NCBI GenBank assembly: GCA_964544765.1
Contig: CAZJDM010000012.1
Coordinates: 1 to 46,902, forward strand
DNA from: CAZJDM01 sp964544765
GTDB taxonomy: Bacteria > Bdellovibrionota_B > Oligoflexia > CAYFLR01
DNA: 46,902 nt
Direction: 5' to 3'
Each line of letters opens with the position of its first letter. Position 1 is the stretch's first letter. Position numbers and translations under genes: made by a program. Under the pieces are notes generated by a model. That model had not been told where the DNA came from. It saw only the letters and a program-made list of their open reading frames with translations, and did no database searches. Below are positions 43,307 through 46,902 of this stretch, piece by piece.

Positions 43307-44683
43307 TTATAGCAAATCTATTACTTCTTGCCCACAGTTATTATCGGTAGCTAGATCCTTGGCCGTTTTAGAATCAAGATTTTGTTGATTTTTTAGTACA
43401 TGAGAAAAGATAGGGGGTGTTGGAGCAGAAGGACTTAGAGAATTGAATGGTTCAATATAATCAGCATATTGAAGAATCAATTTAACAGAATTGATGGCAC
43501 ATTCTTGAGCGGCAAAATGTAAAAATGAGTTTCCGGCTTCGGTAGCCATTTTACCTGAATAGTCTTTACTCAGAATGTCCTCCAGGTTACCATGCGTTTT
43601 AAAATTCTCTAGAATATTTCCTACTAGTTGTTGATTATCACCTTCTATTACCCAACTATCAGGCCGGCTCCAAGGATCACTTGATTGTTCTTCGCCTGCG
43701 ATAGCAATGGCAAGAAGATCATCACTATTATTTACTGAATACAAGTCAAAGTCAGCATTATTAAGTACCAAGTAAAGGATTTGGTCGTTTACTTCATTAG
43801 TGTAATTATCTAAACCCCTTACAAAATCAGGAACCCCATTTGTTTCATCAATTTCTAGTTTGATGCTGGCGCCTTTAGCGAGTAATGCATCAGCTTGATC
43901 AAAATTTCCCCAATTAATTGCTATGTATAATGGAGAAAGTGGTACTTCTATACTAGAAGTTTTAATAATTCCTAAAGCATTGATGTCTACTCCTTTAGCT
44001 ACAAGGTGGTTTATCACGGCAACATTATTTTTACTGTCAGATGGATCTGTTGGGCTTGGTGGTCCCCATCCCCAAAAAGACGAAGGAGCTAATCTACTTG
44101 CTAAATTAAAACGTGCATCAAAGTAAACAGCATCATGTAATAGGTTACTTTCAAATGGATCACTGGCATCAAGTTTTTTACTATATCCTCCGGTTTTAGA
44201 AATAATTAGGTCAATCATTTGGATGTTAGCGATGGATATGGCTGCGGATCGTATGGATATACCGGGAAATTGATTGTTGATACTGTTTGGACCTTCCATA
44301 AAAATAACACAATGACCATAATCAAAACCTTTTATTTCTGATGCACTAGATGAAGTAGTAGACGTAGATACTGGGCTTGGAGCTGGCATAAGTCCAGCGG
44401 GAATTGTTATTTTAGCGTCTTTATCAAAAGATAATTTGGCTCCGCCATTAATTAACGTGGTGGCGATTCCTGCATTACTTTTAGCTACCGCTAAACAAAT
44501 AGGTGATACCATCATATTGTTCAAAACGTTTAGATCAGCTTTCTTACTTATTAAATGTTGAACAATATCAATTCTATCTTCTATAATAGCGTGATGTAAG
44601 AGAGTTTGACCATTTTTATCTTTACCATTAATATTACTGCCGGTCTTTAAGAATTCTTGTAATATCTTAACTACTGCTGTCAT
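43307..44683 (-). CDS. Ankyrin repeat protein, 5' end possibly frameshifted
   Basis: This is a 458-aa protein with at least four ankyrin repeats. The clearest, GQTLLHHAIIEDRIDIVQHL near residues 25-44, is followed by repeats around 50-80, 180-235 and 390-420, with long insertions between. The ATG at 44683 has no ribosome site and the product has no signal peptide. The same frame is open upstream to about 44805 and reads VALASDKVGGKIEKTI, then ADCPIPPAVESD, which looks coding. An ATG at 44802 in another frame gives MIGHSVNLLVIL. Joined by a -1 shift near 44767, the two would make a signal peptide (VNLLVIL-VALAS). The true gene may therefore begin at 44802 and carry a frameshift or a sequence error. 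Confidence 0.72.
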   Translation of the reverse strand: MTAVVKILQEFLKTGSNINGKDKNGQTLLHHAIIEDRIDIVQHLISKKADLNVLNNMMVSPICLAVAKSNAGIATTLINGGAKLSFDKDAKITIPAGLMPAPSPVSTSTTSSSASEIKGFDYGHCVIFMEGPNSINNQFPGISIRSAAISIANIQMIDLIISKTGGYSKKLDASDPFESNLLHDAVYFDARFNLASRLAPSSFWGWGPPSPTDPSDSKNNVAVINHLVAKGVDINALGIIKTSSIEVPLSPLYIAINWGNFDQADALLAKGASIKLEIDETNGVPDFVRGLDNYTNEVNDQILYLVLNNADFDLYSVNNSDDLLAIAIAGEEQSSDPWSRPDSWVIEGDNQQLVGNILENFKTHGNLEDILSKDYSGKMATEAGNSFLHFAAQECAINSVKLILQYADYIEPFNSLSPSAPTPPIFSHVLKNQQNLDSKTAKDLATDNNCGQEVIDLL

Positions 44684-44796
44684 ATCAGATTCAACTGCTG
44701 GGGGAATAGGACAATCAGCAATGGTTTTTTCTATTTTACCACCTACTTTATCACTGGCTAATGCTACAGAATGACTAATAAATTGACAGAGTGTCC

Positions 44797-44825
44797 AATC
44801 ATTTTACGATTTGTAAAATGATTGA
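44797..44825. promoter_or_regulatory. 11-bp perfect inverted repeat between divergent genes
   Basis: AATCATTTTAC, loop GATTT, GTAAAATGATT lies between the ankyrin gene and the second MBL gene. Outer arms AATTG and CAATT extend the symmetry imperfectly. An operator for a dimeric regulator is plausible. It also covers the candidate upstream ATG of the ankyrin gene. Confidence 0.5.
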
Positions 44826-44903
44826 TCAGTTGACAATTATTAATAATTATGGTCTTTCCTATCAGCGTATTTAAATATTATATATCAAATTGCGAGAAAA
44901 TGT

Positions 44904-46064
44904 TTGAAGTACATTAAACATTTTAGAAAAGTAATCATATCTATAATAATAGTTACTATATTTAGTATACAATTGAATGCAGCTGGTTGCTGGTTTATGC
45001 CTGATTACTTTAATTCCTATGGTTGGGACACGTTCTGCACAAATAAATTGAAATCAACTCCAGATTGGGCTCCTTTATATAATGCTGATCCTAAAAATTG
45101 GCCCTCGGATCGTATTACCTATAGTTGGTTGGGGCATGCTACGGTTTTGTTAAATATTTATGGGACCTTAGTAGTCACTGACCCTGTTTTTTCCAACCGA
45201 ATTGGACCACCTGAAATGGGACGCAATATGTTGGGAATTGAGAGAATAACTCGATTACCCTTAGATCCCGAGCAATTACCGGTACTTGACTTTGTTTTAA
45301 TCTCTCATGCTCATTATGATCATTTGGACCATGCTTCCTATTACCTGGACGCTTTTAAACAATGGAAAACTACTTTTTTAGTACCTTGGGGGGTAAAACC
45401 ATTTATTGAGCAAAAAATAGGGTGGGAGTTTTGGGAACCCGATTGGGTTAGACCATTTTTTAATTATAAGCCTAAACCGAAACCCAAGAAATTTTATTTT
45501 CTTCCCATGGACCATCAGACCAAACCCAAAACTCGATTTCGTCGGGAAATAGTTAGTTTTCGAGCTTTTCGAATTGAGCATTATGGCTTTGTTATTGGTC
45601 GTAATATACTTACTGGCGTCAATGGATATATTATTACAGCTAAGAATAAACGCATAGCCTTTTTTGGAGATACATCATTTCATCAAAATCGCGACGCGGA
45701 AGGATTTATTTTAGAGGAACCTATTGAAGTTGATTGGCGCAAACAAGTACGGGATTACCTTCCAGATGATATTGATATCGATTTATGTATTCTACCCATT
45801 GGTGATTATATCTATAATTATAACCACCTCAGTCCTGAGCAAGCGTTAAATGTAGCTGATCAGGTAGGTTGTAAACAAATATTGCCTATGCACTACGGTA
45901 CCTTTATATTAAGCAATCCCGCTTATTATCCCGAAACTCCCCGAGAAACCTTTTTACAAATTCTCGAGTTGCAAGATCGCCAGGATTTCGCTAATTGCAC
46001 TAGTTTGCAGGATAAAAATGAACGGGTATTTCAAGATATTGGAGTAGAGTGTGTGCTGGAGTGA
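44904..46064 (+). CDS. Exported MBL-fold hydrolase (NAPE-PLD/RomA-like)
   Basis: This 386-aa protein starts at TTG, giving a basic n-region and the hydrophobic leader VIISIIIVTIFSIQLNAAG. The metal motif is HAHYDHLDH (H135, H137, D139, H140). YSWLGHATVLL and VTDPVF come before it, and AFFGDTSFH, LPIGDY and LPMHYGTF follow, the last carrying the late metal histidine. This order matches the lactamase_B_2 subfamily containing RomA and N-acyl-phosphatidylethanolamine phospholipase D. A lipid or phosphodiester substrate outside the cytosol is plausible but unproven. Confidence 0.85.
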   Translation: MKYIKHFRKVIISIIIVTIFSIQLNAAGCWFMPDYFNSYGWDTFCTNKLKSTPDWAPLYNADPKNWPSDRITYSWLGHATVLLNIYGTLVVTDPVFSNRIGPPEMGRNMLGIERITRLPLDPEQLPVLDFVLISHAHYDHLDHASYYLDAFKQWKTTFLVPWGVKPFIEQKIGWEFWEPDWVRPFFNYKPKPKPKKFYFLPMDHQTKPKTRFRREIVSFRAFRIEHYGFVIGRNILTGVNGYIITAKNKRIAFFGDTSFHQNRDAEGFILEEPIEVDWRKQVRDYLPDDIDIDLCILPIGDYIYNYNHLSPEQALNVADQVGCKQILPMHYGTFILSNPAYYPETPRETFLQILELQDRQDFANCTSLQDKNERVFQDIGVECVLE

Positions 46065-46235
46065 AAGAATACTCTCTAATACTCTATCATATCCCATAAT
46101 CTTTAACTTTACAGCAAACCAAATTAAAAAGATTAATGTTTGAAGGCTATTTAATAAGGGTTTTTACCGTTTTTTTTCAAATAAAAAGTTCCAATTGAAA
46201 AATTGGCGAGATATTTGCTTGTCTTTAATTACGAT

Positions 46236-46902
46236 ATGGAGAATTTATTAAATTATCTCATCAAATCTGACCATGTGCAGGAAATAGTTATTGGTCCTGA
46301 TTTATCAGTATTAGAAGATGTTGATGGTACCTTAAGATCTAAACCTAATTGTAACTTAGTCCCGGCTACTTTGTTAGAAGATTTGCGACGGCTCATCTTT
46401 TCCACCGGTCAAACGATTGATCATTCGTCTCCTTTCGTTGAGGTTACTATTGAGAATAAAATTAGGATCACTGCCGTTATACCTCCTATATCACCCAGAG
46501 GGATATGCATTCAGTTACGAAAGATGAACGAAAAGTATTATAATTTGGATACATTATTACAAAATCATACTATTCACAAAAAGGACCTGATTATTATTGA
46601 AAAGATCCTGCAAGAACAAAAAAACATAGTTATTTGTGGGGGTACTTCTACCGGTAAAACTACGCTATTAAATGCTCTTTTACATAAAATTGCTGCTTTT
46701 CTTCCTGAGCAAAGGATAGTCACTATTGAAGAAACGTCTGAAATTCATTTGAATCACCCTAACTGGCTAAATTTGGTAACTCGACAGTTTAATACTGAAC
46801 AACAGCCTCCTATTACCTTGGAAACCTTACTCAGAACTTCTTTAAGGCTTCGACCAGATCGCATTATAGTAGGAGAGTGTAGAGGAAAAGAAGTCTTTCC
46901 TT
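46236..46902 (+). CDS. CpaF/VirB11-type secretion ATPase, cut by the window end
   Basis: The frame runs open from the ATG at 46236 (or TTG at 46203) to the window end, about 222 codons. GGTSTGKTTLL is the Walker A motif (near codon 135). TIEETSEIHL matches the Asp/Glu box, and LRPDRIIVGECRG matches the CpaF signature of arginine-rich Walker B segments. Such ATPases are hexamers that power Tad pili or type II/IV secretion. The N-terminal region before Walker A is short compared with CpaF of Tad systems and nearer VirB11. No ribosome site is evident for either start. The rest of any secretion locus would lie beyond the window. Confidence 0.85.
   Translation, partial: MENLLNYLIKSDHVQEIVIGPDLSVLEDVDGTLRSKPNCNLVPATLLEDLRRLIFSTGQTIDHSSPFVEVTIENKIRITAVIPPISPRGICIQLRKMNEKYYNLDTLLQNHTIHKKDLIIIEKILQEQKNIVICGGTSTGKTTLLNALLHKIAAFLPEQRIVTIEETSEIHLNHPNWLNLVTRQFNTEQQPPITLETLLRTSLRLRPDRIIVGECRGKEVFP

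Noticed and set aside
1..46902. Prophage, CRISPR array, transposon or tRNA genes
   Set aside because: No integrase, transposase, capsid or terminase motifs, no regularly spaced repeats and no cloverleaf-like sequence were found by eye.

Overview
The window is AT-rich DNA (roughly one third G+C by eye) from a Gram-negative bacterium. It carries a class A penicillin-binding protein, many proteins with signal peptides or lipoprotein-type leaders, two or three PilZ-type proteins, an HD-GYP protein and a CpaF/VirB11-type ATPase. There is no rRNA, tRNA, CRISPR, phage or transposase gene that I can see. The GYF_2-PilZ fusion, the many secreted hydrolases and the low G+C would fit a Bdellovibrionota/Oligoflexia-like lineage. 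The unorthodox lipoboxes (cysteine preceded by Q, M, D or C) would also fit a spirochaete-like lineage. I cannot settle the phylum from sequence alone.

Layout. 1-3.8 kb: a beta-rich surface-type ORF with an uncertain start, an MBL-fold hydrolase, an HMG-CoA-lyase-like enzyme with an altered catalytic site, and a methyltransferase ending in a 12-bp hairpin. 3.9-6.4 kb: ApbE and a saccharopine-dehydrogenase-like protein in one minus-strand unit. 6.4-10.9 kb: PBP1A, a small coupled gene and a degenerate receiver protein with a C-terminal membrane anchor. 10.9-16.3 kb: a Nif3-like protein, a remnant of a YejA-type solute-binding protein, a secreted EEP-fold nuclease/phosphatase, an exported inorganic pyrophosphatase, a PilZ protein and an AlbA_2 protein. 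16.5-19 kb: a UDP-glucuronate decarboxylase-like enzyme and UDP-glucose dehydrogenase (nucleotide-sugar supply). 19-28.6 kb: a six-gene minus-strand operon running from a 1239-aa Ca-loop lipoprotein through a GT39-like glycosyltransferase, a lipoprotein, DUF4956, a VTC domain and CotH. 28.7-35.2 kb: a truncated duplicate of the big lipoprotein's C-terminus, a lipase-like hydrolase, GYF_2-PilZ, a YiiX-like protein that seems to have lost both catalytic residues, a flavin-reductase-like protein and a lipoprotein. 35.4-46.9 kb: an HD-GYP phosphodiesterase, an unknown exported protein, a transglutaminase-elicitor-like protein followed by a clostripain-family protease, a zinc-ribbon protein, an ankyrin protein, a second MBL hydrolase, and a CpaF-like ATPase cut by the window end.

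The main themes are cell-surface biogenesis and c-di-GMP signalling. The most interesting candidate system is the 18960-28603 operon. It joins the widespread but poorly understood CotH/VTC/DUF4956 trio to a PMT-like glycosyltransferase and two lipoproteins, and a stand-alone paralogue of the large lipoprotein's C-terminal domain lies next to it. A second theme is a degenerate ~25-nt repeat seen five times at gene boundaries, always with transition-type differences that keep pairing possible.
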